This document shows, piece by piece, positions 1 to 6,750 of a DNA stretch of 38,343 nt. The notes under the pieces were generated by a model. The model was given only the letters and a program-made list of their open reading frames with translations. It did no database searches and was not told where the DNA came from. A program made the position numbers and the translations under genes. The stretch is from positions 1-38,343 of the forward strand of contig DATAZV010000154.1 of NCBI GenBank assembly GCA_036271855.1, given 5' to 3'. The stretch is from JAQGMJ01 sp036271855 (GTDB lineage: Bacteria > Pseudomonadota > Gammaproteobacteria > Burkholderiales > JAEUOS01). How positions within the stretch are numbered: the stretch's first letter is position 1; every line of letters begins with the position of its first letter.

Positions 1-640
1 CGGGGCTGGCGTCGCTGTCGGCGCGCGGCGCGACGTTGCCCGGCTGGGCATCGCCCTTCGGGGGCCGGTTGTTCGGACCGCGATTGTTGGGGCCACGGTT
101 ATTCGGGCCGCGATTGCCGGGCTCACGGTTTCCCGGCTCACGGTTTCCCGGCTCACGATTGCCCGGCTCGCGGTTGTCGCGGCCACGCTGGCCGCGCGCG
201 CCACGGGCGCCGGGGCCGCGGGCGACGCGCGGGGGCCGCGCATTGCGATTGCCGGGCTGGGCCTCGCCGGGCTGGCCGTCCGCAGTGCTGCCCTGCGGTT
301 CTACCGGCGCGAATCCCTCCGGAGAGATTGCCTGGCCTTCGACGCCGGACTCGGGGTTGGGGACGAAATCGGCCTTGGGTGCGAAGTCCTTGCGGTCGCG
401 CTTGCCCAGCTTGCCGTTGCGGCCACGGCGCCGGCCGCGCCGCTGGTTGTTGCGCCGCGCGCCGTCATTACCGTTGCCGCCGCCCTCACCACCGCCGCCT
501 TCGTTGCCGTTGCCGCCACCTTCATTGCCGCCGCCCTGTCCGGCCGGGGCACCGCCTTCAGGGCCTGCGGGCGCAGCGGAGTGATCCGTTTCCTTGAAGG
601 AGATGCGGACTGCCTTGGAATTGTCGTCGTCAGGCTGCAT
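1..640 (-). CDS. rluB: 23S rRNA pseudouridine synthase RluB, N-terminal extension (partial, runs off left edge)
   Basis: An open frame on the minus strand starts at ATG 640-638 and stays open to base 1, giving about 213 residues without a stop. It overlaps the 3' end of scpB by 11 bases. The visible part is low-complexity: an acidic start (MQPDDDNSKAVRIS), then Gly/Asn-rich and Arg-rich stretches such as RRNNQRRGRRRGRNGK, then tandem pentapeptides REPGN and RGPNN. No catalytic domain is visible; it would lie beyond the left edge. The identification rests on position: in betaproteobacteria the gene after scpB is normally rluB, whose product makes pseudouridine 2605 in 23S rRNA and carries disordered basic extensions. 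The RG-rich tail probably binds RNA (inference). Another RNA-binding protein with such a tail remains possible. Confidence 0.7.
   Translation of the reverse strand, partial: MQPDDDNSKAVRISFKETDHSAAPAGPEGGAPAGQGGGNEGGGNGNEGGGGEGGGNGNDGARRNNQRRGRRRGRNGKLGKRDRKDFAPKADFVPNPESGVEGQAISPEGFAPVEPQGSTADGQPGEAQPGNRNARPPRVARGPGARGARGQRGRDNREPGNREPGNREPGNREPGNRGPNNRGPNNRGPNNRPPKGDAQPGNVAPRADSDASP
68..172 (-). repeat. Seven tandem 15-bp units inside the rluB extension
   Basis: Seven in-frame 15-bp units lie head to tail. Three (68-112) encode RGPNN-type pentapeptides and four (113-172) encode REPGN-type pentapeptides. Two neighbouring units (128-142 and 143-157) are identical at the DNA level (gtttcccggctcacg), so the array could change length by slippage without a frameshift. 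The unit length, a multiple of three, keeps the protein frame open. Confidence 0.9.
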
Positions 641-1172
641 CGGCCAGATCCATCACTTTTTCAATCTCCTCGAGGGGCGGCAGCTGTTCCAGCGAGACCA
701 GGCCCAAGTCGTCCAGGAATACCTTGGTGGTGGCAAACAGCGCCGGCTTGCCGGGCGCGTCGCGATGGCCGACGGTGTCGATCCAGCCGCGGTCTTCCAG
801 TGTCTTGATGATCTGCGCCGAGACGGTGACGCCGCGAATCTCTTCGATGTCGCCGCGCGTCACCGGCTGGCGGTAGGCGATGATTGCCAGGGTTTCGAGC
901 ACGGCGCGGGAATAGCGCGGCGCCTTGTCCGGGTTCAGGCGCGCCAGGTACTGGCCGTATTCCGGCTTGGTCTGGAAGCGCCAGCCCGACGACAGGGCGA
1001 CCAGTTCGACCGAGCGGTTGGCCCAGTCGGCGCGCAACTCCTCAAGCAGCGCGCGCAGGGTATCGGCGCCGACCGCGTCGTCGAACAGCTTGCGTAATTC
1101 TGAGAGGGGCAGCGGCGTCTGCGTGGTCAGCAGCGCGGCTTCAAGTATGCCCTTGGCTTCGGATGTATTCAC
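630..1172 (-). CDS. scpB: Segregation and condensation protein ScpB
   Basis: This 180-residue protein is the kleisin-associated ScpB subunit of the SMC-ScpAB condensin complex, which organises and segregates the chromosome in the cytoplasm. The family core is clear: two winged-helix domains, with the hallmark segment YSRAVLETLAIIAYRQPVTR near residues 86-105, followed by GDIEEIRGV and a second helix-turn-helix region ending in LEDRGWI. Length fits the family. The start is GTG at 1172-1170; an in-frame TGA lies two codons upstream, so no longer start is possible. I see no clear Shine-Dalgarno sequence. Its stop overlaps the rluB start, consistent with an scpB-rluB operon. scpA is not next to it in this window. 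Confidence 0.93.
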   Translation of the reverse strand: MNTSEAKGILEAALLTTQTPLPLSELRKLFDDAVGADTLRALLEELRADWANRSVELVALSSGWRFQTKPEYGQYLARLNPDKAPRYSRAVLETLAIIAYRQPVTRGDIEEIRGVTVSAQIIKTLEDRGWIDTVGHRDAPGKPALFATTKVFLDDLGLVSLEQLPPLEEIEKVMDLADAA

Positions 1173-1260
1173 TCGTCAAGAGGAAAGGACAGCAAACGAT
1201 AAATGCGCAAATGCCGGGAAGGCGGCGCGCCTGTCTTGAACTTATTCTGATTGGCTGGCG

Positions 1261-1291
1261 GAAAACGGCTGCTTCAGGAATTGCCGTTTTC
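1261..1291 (-). terminator. Inverted repeat, candidate terminator after the hmgA operon
   Basis: A perfect 9-bp inverted repeat, GAAAACGGC (1261-1269) and GCCGTTTTC (1283-1291), with a 13-base loop lies between scpB and the ketopantoate-reductase gene. Read on the minus strand it has a CGGC/GCCG core flanked by A and T runs, as in bidirectional terminators. It would end transcription of the hmgA-NIPSNAP-reductase operon about 140 bases after the last stop. The rest of the 1173-1433 gap shows nothing recognisable apart from room for an scpB promoter. Confidence 0.4.
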
Positions 1292-1433
1292 GGTTTTAGT
1301 CCGCTCGTGCGTCAGCGCCGGGTTGCGGCGCGCGCGACATCTGCAAAATGCGGCAAATGCAAGCGGATCAGGACTGAAACTCATTATATACCAATCCGCG
1401 CTACCGTGTTTCGGCCCCGTATTCCAGCGCTCT

Positions 1434-2375
1434 TTACCCGGGAAGCACGCCGGGCTGCGGGGCGCCGTTGACATAGGGCTTGAGGCACAAATAGGCCATT
1501 TCGTGCACCGGCGTGGGCACGCCGTATTGCCGGCCGCGCCGCACCACCAGGCCCGACAGGCTTTCCAGTTCGGTGCGCCGGCCGCGCGCGTGGTCGTGGT
1601 ACATCGAGGCGTACATGGTCGGCGGGAAATTCTGGTGCAGCTTGAGCGCGCGCTCGACGATGTCTTCGGGCAGCGCGATGTCCTGCGCGCGCGCCACCGC
1701 CGCGACTTCGGCCAGGGCGCGGCGCGTCAGTTCCAGCAATTCGGGGTCGTGATAGATGTTGCCGGCCGGCAGGCGGATCAGCGAAGTCAGCGCCGCGTTG
1801 GTGGCCAGGCCAACGAACTTCTGCCATTGCGCGGAGCGGATGTCGGGCATGATCTCGGCGGTGAAGCCGGCCTTGGTGCAGGCATCGGCAAAGGCGACGG
1901 CGCGCGGGCTGGCGCTGCCGTTGGCTTCGCCGAAACGCAGCGAGGACATTTCGGAAATGGTCCTGATCACCCCGGGCTCGGCGATCACGCCGGAGACCAT
2001 CGCCAGGCCGCCCATGACGCAGTCGCCGCCCAGCACCGCGGCGATACGGTCCTGGCCGTCGACCCCGTTTTGCACCGTGATCACCACGCCGCCTTGGGCC
2101 ACCAGGGGGCGCACCGCTTCAGCGGCGCTTTCGGTATCGTATGTCTTGACGCAAAACAGCACCACGTCGCAAGGTTTGAGCGTGGCCGGATCGTCGGTGA
2201 CAGTGATGTTTTGCACCTGCACGCGGCCGCGCGGGCCGTCGATGACAATGCCGCTGGCACGCATCGCCTGCATGTGCGCGCCGCGCGCGATGAAGGAGAC
2301 ATCGTGGCCGGCCTGCGCCAGCAATGCGCCGAAATATCCGCCGACCGCGCCGGCGCCCATGACTGCAATACGCAT
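1434..2375 (-). CDS. 2-dehydropantoate 2-reductase (PanE/ApbA) family protein
   Basis: The 313-residue protein has the PanE/ApbA fold. An N-terminal Rossmann domain opens with MRIAVMGAGAVGGYFG (dinucleotide loop GAGAVGG, residues 7-13). The C-terminal helical domain carries WQKFVGLATNAALTS with the expected lysine, and RRTELESLSG, which corresponds to the family's conserved TE-x-x-x-G substrate site. The family reduces ketopantoate to pantoate with NADPH, but many Burkholderiales paralogues in catabolic operons act on other 2-oxo acids. It lies only two bases after the NIPSNAP stop and downstream of hmgA, so co-transcription is likely. A catabolic role is therefore more probable than pantothenate biosynthesis (inference). 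The family call is firm; the substrate is unknown. Confidence 0.85.
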   Translation of the reverse strand: MRIAVMGAGAVGGYFGALLAQAGHDVSFIARGAHMQAMRASGIVIDGPRGRVQVQNITVTDDPATLKPCDVVLFCVKTYDTESAAEAVRPLVAQGGVVITVQNGVDGQDRIAAVLGGDCVMGGLAMVSGVIAEPGVIRTISEMSSLRFGEANGSASPRAVAFADACTKAGFTAEIMPDIRSAQWQKFVGLATNAALTSLIRLPAGNIYHDPELLELTRRALAEVAAVARAQDIALPEDIVERALKLHQNFPPTMYASMYHDHARGRRTELESLSGLVVRRGRQYGVPTPVHEMAYLCLKPYVNGAPQPGVLPG

Positions 2376-2377
2376 GA

Positions 2378-2701
2378 TTAGTCCTGGATCTTGACGTTGA
2401 AAAATGGTGCCGGATTGAGGATCTTGCTTTCCTGCACCGCCATTAGCGGCAGGAGTTGCACCACGTAAGCTTGCCAGCCCGGATCGGCGGCCAGCCTGGC
2501 GCGCTTTTCAGTGCGCTCGTCCAGGGTTTCGTAGGCCCACATATGCACGATCTGGTTCAGGCCGCCGATTTCGCTGGAATAGTAGCCGACCATGCGGCCG
2601 AGAATGCGCTTCTGGATCGCCATACCCTGGGTTTCGTAGAGTTTCAGATAGGTTGCGATCTTGCCGGGGTGCAGGGTGTAGGTGCGCATTTCGACAAACA
2701 T
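2378..2701 (-). CDS. NIPSNAP family protein
   Basis: This small 107-residue protein begins MFVEMRTYTLHPGKIATYL and contains the NIPSNAP-typical IVHMWAYETLDERTEKRARLAADPGW. The fold is a dimeric alpha/beta barrel related to ABM monooxygenases. Bacterial members commonly sit in catabolic operons, but no reaction is established for most. The frame is open further upstream, but that part overlaps the hmgA end and is not family-like. The ATG at 2701 follows a good AGGAGA ribosome site, so I chose it. It lies 32 bases after the hmgA stop and 2 bases before the reductase, which makes it the middle gene of a three-gene operon. Confidence 0.88.
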   Translation of the reverse strand: MFVEMRTYTLHPGKIATYLKLYETQGMAIQKRILGRMVGYYSSEIGGLNQIVHMWAYETLDERTEKRARLAADPGWQAYVVQLLPLMAVQESKILNPAPFFNVKIQD

Positions 2702-2733
2702 GGGGTCTCCTCTTTTTCGGGTGGGTTTGATAG

Positions 2734-4044
2734 TCAGGGTTTGAAGTGCTTGCTGAAGCCGTCCCAGCAGGCGTCGTAGTTGCCTTGCAGTGCCGGCGTG
2801 TCCAGCGCGAAGCGGGTCGGCACGCATACCAGGCGGGTTTCGAACATGAAGGCCAGGGTATCGGCAATGTAATGCGGCTTCAGTTCGGCGGCGCTGGCGC
2901 GCTCGAACGAGACCGCATCGGGGCCATGGGCGCTCATGCAATTGTGCAGCGAGGCGCCGCCGGGGACGAAGCCTTCGGCCTTGGCGTCGTACTGGCCGCG
3001 CACCAGGCCCATGAATTCGTTCATCAGATTGCGGTGAAACCAGGGCGGGCGGAAGGTGCGCTCGGCCACCATCCAGCGCGGCGGGAAGATGACGAAATCG
3101 AGGTTGGCGGTGCCGGGCGACTCGGTCGGGCTGGTGAGCACGGTGAAGATCGACGGGTCGGCGTGGTCGAAACTGACGGTGTTGATCACCATGAAATGCG
3201 CCAGGTCGTACTTGTAGGGCGCGTAGTTGCCGTGCCAGGCCACCACGTCCAGCGGCGAGTGCTCAGCCTGCGCGGCCCAGAGATTGCCGTGAAACTTGGC
3301 CACCACCTGCACTGGTGCGTCGATTTCCTCATAGGCCGCAACCGGGCTGAGAAAATCGCGCGGATTGGCCAGGCCGTTGGAGCCGATCGGGCCGAGTTCC
3401 GGCAGGCGCAGCAGCGCACCGTAGTTTTCGCAGACGTAGCCGCGCGCCTGCCCGTCGGGCAGCGATACCTTGAGCTTGACGCCGCGCGGCAACACCGCGA
3501 TTTCGCCCGGCGCCACTTCCAGCAGCCCCATTTCGGTATGGATCTCCAGCCGGCCCAATTGCGGCACCAGCAGCAGTTCGCCATCGGCGTTGTAGAAGTA
3601 ACGCTGCGTCATCGAGCGGTTGGCGCGGTAGATGTGCACGGCAAAGCCGCTGCCCGCCGCCACGTCCCCGCCCCCACCCATGGTCGCCATGCCGTCGATG
3701 AAATCGGCGGCGCCGGCTTCCATCGGCAACGCATCCCAGCGCAAGCGATTTGGCGTCGCTTCCGCCTCGGTGACCGGCGCGGCACGCCACAGGCCGTTGT
3801 CGATGCGCGCGAAGGGGCGCTGCATCGCCGAGGGGCGCATGCGGTAGAGCCAGCTGCGCCTGCTGACCGCGCGTGGCGCGGTAAAAGGGGTGCCGCTGAT
3901 CTGTTCCGCATACAGCCCCAGCGGCGCGCGCTGCGGCGAATTCTGGTGCGCCGGCAAGGCGCCGGGCATCGCTTCCGTGGCAAATTCATTGCCGAAGCCG
4001 GACTGGTATTCCAGTGTGCGGATGCCGCTGCGTGTATCGTTCAT
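2734..4044 (-). CDS. hmgA: Homogentisate 1,2-dioxygenase
   Basis: The enzyme is Fe(II)-dependent. It opens the ring of homogentisate to maleylacetoacetate, the central step of tyrosine and phenylalanine catabolism in the cytoplasm. With the start at ATG 4044 the protein has 436 residues, the family's usual length. The iron ligands are present as H337 (in FHRNLMNEFMG), E343 and H373 (in SAHGPD), exactly two residues offset from the human enzyme (335, 341, 371). The N-terminus LEYQSGFGNEFATEA is typical. An ATG at 4071 is in frame but lacks a ribosome site, whereas 4044 follows AGCAGG. A -10-like TATGAT lies on the minus strand at 4089-4084. No fumarylacetoacetase or maleylacetoacetate isomerase gene is adjacent, which is unusual. 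Confidence 0.96.
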   Translation of the reverse strand: MNDTRSGIRTLEYQSGFGNEFATEAMPGALPAHQNSPQRAPLGLYAEQISGTPFTAPRAVSRRSWLYRMRPSAMQRPFARIDNGLWRAAPVTEAEATPNRLRWDALPMEAGAADFIDGMATMGGGGDVAAGSGFAVHIYRANRSMTQRYFYNADGELLLVPQLGRLEIHTEMGLLEVAPGEIAVLPRGVKLKVSLPDGQARGYVCENYGALLRLPELGPIGSNGLANPRDFLSPVAAYEEIDAPVQVVAKFHGNLWAAQAEHSPLDVVAWHGNYAPYKYDLAHFMVINTVSFDHADPSIFTVLTSPTESPGTANLDFVIFPPRWMVAERTFRPPWFHRNLMNEFMGLVRGQYDAKAEGFVPGGASLHNCMSAHGPDAVSFERASAAELKPHYIADTLAFMFETRLVCVPTRFALDTPALQGNYDACWDGFSKHFKP

Positions 4045-4172
4045 GGGCGACCTGCTTGATTCATTTTTCATCCATGGGCCGGGATCATACGCCCCAACTC
4101 CACGGCACGCGTGAGTACAGTGCTCGCGCCCCGATTTGAGGCGGTTGGTGACAAAGATTTAACATGCAAGCT

Positions 4173-4201
4173 TTGCCTGCGCACTCCGGAAGTGCTATAA
4201 T
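4173..4201 (+). promoter_or_regulatory. Sigma-70 promoter of the initiator tRNA gene
   Basis: A perfect -10 box TATAAT (4196-4201) is preceded by the extended -10 TGC (4193-4195). A -35-like TTGCCT lies at 4173-4178, 17 bases upstream. Transcription would start about 7-8 bases before the tRNA 5' end at 4215, leaving a very short leader. The arrangement fits a strong stable-RNA promoter. Confidence 0.8.
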
Positions 4202-4214
4202 TGCATTCTTCAGA

Positions 4215-4291
4215 CGCGGGGTGGAGCAGTCTGGCAGCTCGTCGGGCTCATAACCCGAAGGTCACAGGTTCAAATCCTGTCCCCGCAACCA
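4215..4291 (+). tRNA. Initiator tRNA-fMet (anticodon CAU)
   Basis: A 77-base tRNA with genome-encoded CCA (4289-4291) folds into a cloverleaf. The acceptor stem is GCGGGG/CCCCGC, the anticodon loop is CTCATAA and the T loop is GGTTCAAATCC. Two initiator features are visible. The first base C4215 cannot pair with the opposing A, giving the C1-A72 mismatch that marks tRNA-fMet. The anticodon stem has three consecutive G-C pairs (GGG/CCC), needed for the ribosomal P site. It stands alone between two catabolic operons with its own promoter and terminator. Confidence 0.97.
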
Positions 4292-4302
4292 AATTCATGC
4301 TC

Positions 4303-4335
4303 AGGGATCAACGAATTTTTTCGTTGGTCCCTTTT
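4303..4335 (+). terminator. Rho-independent terminator of the tRNA gene
   Basis: A 13-bp stem, AGGGATCAACGAA (4303-4315) against TTCGTTGGTCCCT (4320-4332), has one T-G wobble and a 4-base T loop. It is followed by TTTT (4332-4335). It begins 12 bases after the tRNA CCA end. It also separates the tRNA from the convergent thiolase-like gene. Confidence 0.85.
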
Positions 4336-4371
4336 GCATTCTGGGCCGTTCGGCCCAACTTTTCCCGCCAG

Positions 4372-5520
4372 TCAGCCGGGAGAACTGCCCAGCAGCACCG
4401 TGGCCTGGCTCGACAACACGCCGCCGTTGCCATGAGCCAGCGCGACTTCGCAGCCGGGCACCTGGCGCGCGCCGCATTCGCCGCGCACCTGGCGCACCGC
4501 CTCGATCAGCAGCAGCAGGCCGTACATGCCGGGGTGGCAGTACGACAGCCCGCCGCCGTTGGTGTTGACCGGCAGGCGCCCGCCCGGCGCGATACCGCCG
4601 CCGGAGACAAACGCGCCGCCTTCACCCTTGGCGCAAAAGCCCAGGTCCTCGAGAAAAAGAATCGTGTTGATGGTGAAGGCGTCGTAGACCATCGCCACAT
4701 CGACGTCAGCCGGGGTGAGGCCGGCCATCGCGAAGGCCAGCGGGCCGGAACGGGCCGCGCCGGTGACGGTAAGGTCGGGCATGCCCGAGATGACAGCGTG
4801 CGACAGCGTTTCGCCAACGCCCAGCACGTAGACTGGTTTCTTGCGCAGGGTGCGCGCACGCGCGGCACTGGTGAGCACCAGGGCGCCGCCGCCATCGGTG
4901 ACCAGGCAGCAGTCGCGCACCGTGAGCGGGTCGCTGACCATGCGCGCGCCCAGCACTTCGGCAATGCTCAGCGGTTTTTTCTCCCACGCCTGCGGATTCA
5001 TCAAGGCCCATTGCCTCGCCGCCACCGCCACCTCGGCGAGCTGCTCGCGCGTGGTGCCGTACTGGTACATGTGGCGCGCCGCCGCAAGCGCGTAGGCGGA
5101 GGCCGGCAAGAAGGGGTTGTAGGGCGTCTCGTAGGGATGAACTTCGCGCGGCGACGCCGCGGCGCGGCTGACCGAACGCTGGGTGCTGCCGTAGGCGATC
5201 ACTGCCACTTCGCACAGGCCCTGCGCGATAGCGGCCATGGCGTGCGCGATGTGTGACATGAAGGAGGAGCCGCCGATCTGCGTATTGTCCTGATAGCGCG
5301 GCACGATGCCCAGGTATTCGGCCAGGACCATGGTGGCAAAGCGCTGCTGCGTATTGGCGGCGAACAGGCCGTCGACTTCCGCCAGCGTCAGGCCGCAATC
5401 GGCCAAGGCGCGCACCACCCCCTGCGCTGTCAGGTCCGTGGGCGTGGTGCCCGGGGCAACCTGTCCGAGCTCCGATTCGGCCGCGCCGACAATCGCGATG
5501 CTGCCGGATTCGAGCGTCAT
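4372..5520 (-). CDS. Thiolase-like / lipid-transfer (SCP-x thiolase-type) protein
   Basis: The 382-residue protein has the thiolase fold: GSIAIVGAAESELGQV at the start, VDGLFAANTQQ, TNGGGLSYCHPGMYG and a C-terminal AHGNGGVLSSQATVLLG. The nucleophilic cysteine of true thiolases is absent: the corresponding loop reads TQIGGSSFMSHI, and the C-terminal Cys-Gly-Gly-Gly motif is replaced by HGNGGVLSSQ. This places it in the lipid-transfer/Ltp-type branch, some of whose members are CoA-dependent retro-aldolases working with DUF35 partners. Its start (ATG 5520) overlaps the stop of the OB-fold gene by four bases, so the two are translationally coupled and probably form a complex. The role is probably C-C bond cleavage of an acyl-CoA (inference). 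The substrate is unknown. Confidence 0.85.
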   Translation of the reverse strand: MTLESGSIAIVGAAESELGQVAPGTTPTDLTAQGVVRALADCGLTLAEVDGLFAANTQQRFATMVLAEYLGIVPRYQDNTQIGGSSFMSHIAHAMAAIAQGLCEVAVIAYGSTQRSVSRAAASPREVHPYETPYNPFLPASAYALAAARHMYQYGTTREQLAEVAVAARQWALMNPQAWEKKPLSIAEVLGARMVSDPLTVRDCCLVTDGGGALVLTSAARARTLRKKPVYVLGVGETLSHAVISGMPDLTVTGAARSGPLAFAMAGLTPADVDVAMVYDAFTINTILFLEDLGFCAKGEGGAFVSGGGIAPGGRLPVNTNGGGLSYCHPGMYGLLLLIEAVRQVRGECGARQVPGCEVALAHGNGGVLSSQATVLLGSSPG

Positions 5521-5960
5521 GGCGCCTCCGCGGCAACGAACACCGGGCGGGCGATGCCGTCCTCTTCGTCGACCATGCGCACCTGCACGCGCAGGCCGAT
5601 GGCCACGGCCGCCGGCGCGATGCCTTCGACCCGGCTCATCATGCGAAAGCCCTCGTCGAGGTCGATCAGCGCGACGTTGTAGGGCGCGCCCTCGCGCGGA
5701 TGCACCACCGTGGTCGAATACACCAACCCCAGGCCGGCGGAGATGCGCCAGGACAGCGGCTCGCCGCTGCCGGGCGCAGCCACGCGCGGGTGGAATACCG
5801 CACGGCCATCGGCCGTGACCTGGTAGGCGAGCCGGCCGGCGCGGCAATGCGCCTGGTAAGTCGAAAGCGGCGAGGCCGTCTTCAGGTCGTGCCCGGTGAA
5901 ATCGTCGATGCCCTCTTGCACTTGGCTTGGCTCCGTGTTGTCGCTGCCGTTGCGGTCCAT
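5517..5960 (-). CDS. OB-fold / DUF35 partner of the thiolase-like protein
   Basis: This 147-residue protein has the architecture of 'Zn-ribbon and OB-fold' acyl-CoA-associated proteins. An N-terminal helix and ribbon region (residues about 30-65) is followed by an OB domain with LGLVYSTTVVHPREGAPYNVALIDLDEGFRMMSR split by strand breaks, and a C-terminal strand VRMVDEEDGIARPVF. The family's two CxxC zinc knuckles are missing: only one Cys remains (HCRAGRL), and the second knuckle is replaced by HPRVAAPGSG. Relatives bridge thiolase-type enzymes and channel CoA intermediates. The ATGA overlap with the thiolase-like gene and the divergent tetR suggest one regulated unit. Confidence 0.8.
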   Translation of the reverse strand: MDRNGSDNTEPSQVQEGIDDFTGHDLKTASPLSTYQAHCRAGRLAYQVTADGRAVFHPRVAAPGSGEPLSWRISAGLGLVYSTTVVHPREGAPYNVALIDLDEGFRMMSRVEGIAPAAVAIGLRVQVRMVDEEDGIARPVFVAAEAP

Positions 5961-6011
5961 TTGACCGCGATCATGTTAACCGTGTAGACTTTAGTTATGC
6001 AAGCAACTAAA
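5961..6011 (+). promoter_or_regulatory. tetR promoter with overlapping operator-like inverted repeat
   Basis: A -35 TTGACC (5961-5966) and a -10 TAGACT (5985-5990), spaced 18 bases, would start transcription at about 5997, which is the A of the tetR ATG. A perfect inverted repeat TTTAGTT (5990-5996) and AACTAAA (6005-6011) with an 8-base spacer covers the predicted start. That size and position suit a TetR dimer repressing its own gene and possibly the divergent operon, since the intergenic gap is only 36 bases. Confidence 0.55.
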
Positions 6012-6713
6012 TCCTCGCGAGGGAGCGGGAAGGCGCCGAATCAGGAGGAAGGCAAGCCTCGCGCCGCAGCGGGGTCGGACGTGCGCGAGCGCCTGCTCGA
6101 CGCCGCCGAGTTGCTGTTCGCCGAGCTGGGCTACGCCTCCTGCACTTTTCGCGTCATCGCCGGGGAAAGCGGCATCAACCAGGGCTTGCTGCACTACTAC
6201 TTCGGCAGCAAGCAGAATCTTTTCTCCGAAGCCTTCATGCGCCGCGCCCGCGTGGTGGCCACGCACCGCGACGTATTGCTCGACGAAGCAATCAAGCGCC
6301 ACGGCGCCGGCCGTGTGCCGCTGGAGGCGCTGGTGCGCTCGTTTCTCACCCCGGCCCTATCGATGGCGCAGGAAGGCCCAGGCGGCCGCGCCTTCGTGCG
6401 CATCCATTCGCAACTGCGCAGCGAGCCGGGCGACATCGGCCTGGAACTGCGCCGCCAGGCTTTCGGCGCCTCCACCCAGCGCTACGTCAAGGCACTGGCC
6501 GAGGCCTGCCCGCACCTGCCCAAAAAAACGGTGTACTGGCGCTTCAATTTCATGGTCGGCAGCTACCTGGTGGTGAGTTCGCAGGGCGGCCGGCTGGAAG
6601 ATTATTCCGGCGGCACCTGCGCCTCGCAAGACGTCGAAAGCGCGCTGGCGCAACTCGTGCCCTTCGTCGTCGCCGGCTTCATGGCGCCCGCCCCCGGGCG
6701 CAGGAATTCCTGA
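5997..6713 (+). CDS. TetR/AcrR family transcriptional regulator
   Basis: The 238-residue protein has an N-terminal DNA-binding domain (residues about 28-75: VRERLLDAAELLFAELGY, then the helix-turn-helix IAGESGINQGLLHYYFGSKQ) and a divergent ligand-binding C-terminal domain. A basic tail of about 27 residues (KSSRGSGKAPNQ) precedes the usual domain start. No Shine-Dalgarno sequence precedes ATG 5997; the AGGAGG at 6042-6047 has no start codon at a proper distance, so a leaderless transcript is plausible. It is divergent from the DUF35/thiolase pair and 37 bases ahead of the SMP-30 gene. It is probably the local repressor of both units, responding to an acyl-CoA or the pathway substrate (inference). 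Confidence 0.92.
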   Translation: MQATKSSRGSGKAPNQEEGKPRAAAGSDVRERLLDAAELLFAELGYASCTFRVIAGESGINQGLLHYYFGSKQNLFSEAFMRRARVVATHRDVLLDEAIKRHGAGRVPLEALVRSFLTPALSMAQEGPGGRAFVRIHSQLRSEPGDIGLELRRQAFGASTQRYVKALAEACPHLPKKTVYWRFNFMVGSYLVVSSQGGRLEDYSGGTCASQDVESALAQLVPFVVAGFMAPAPGRRNS

Positions 6714-6750
6714 TTCAGCAACGCTTCAACGCCATTAAAACGGAGACATC

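Noticed and set aside
1251..2381. A 376-codon plus-strand frame opposite the ketopantoate-reductase-like gene
   Set aside because: The minus strand carries a clear Rossmann protein; the plus frame is His/Arg/Gly-rich without motifs.
2702..2941. Extending the NIPSNAP gene upstream to 2941
   Set aside because: The extra 80 residues overlap the hmgA 3' end, are not family-like and lack a ribosome site; ATG 2701 has AGGAGA.
6042..6047. AGGAGG as a ribosome site for a shorter TetR start
   Set aside because: The nearest in-frame candidate (GTG near 6080) is more than 30 bases away, outside the working range.
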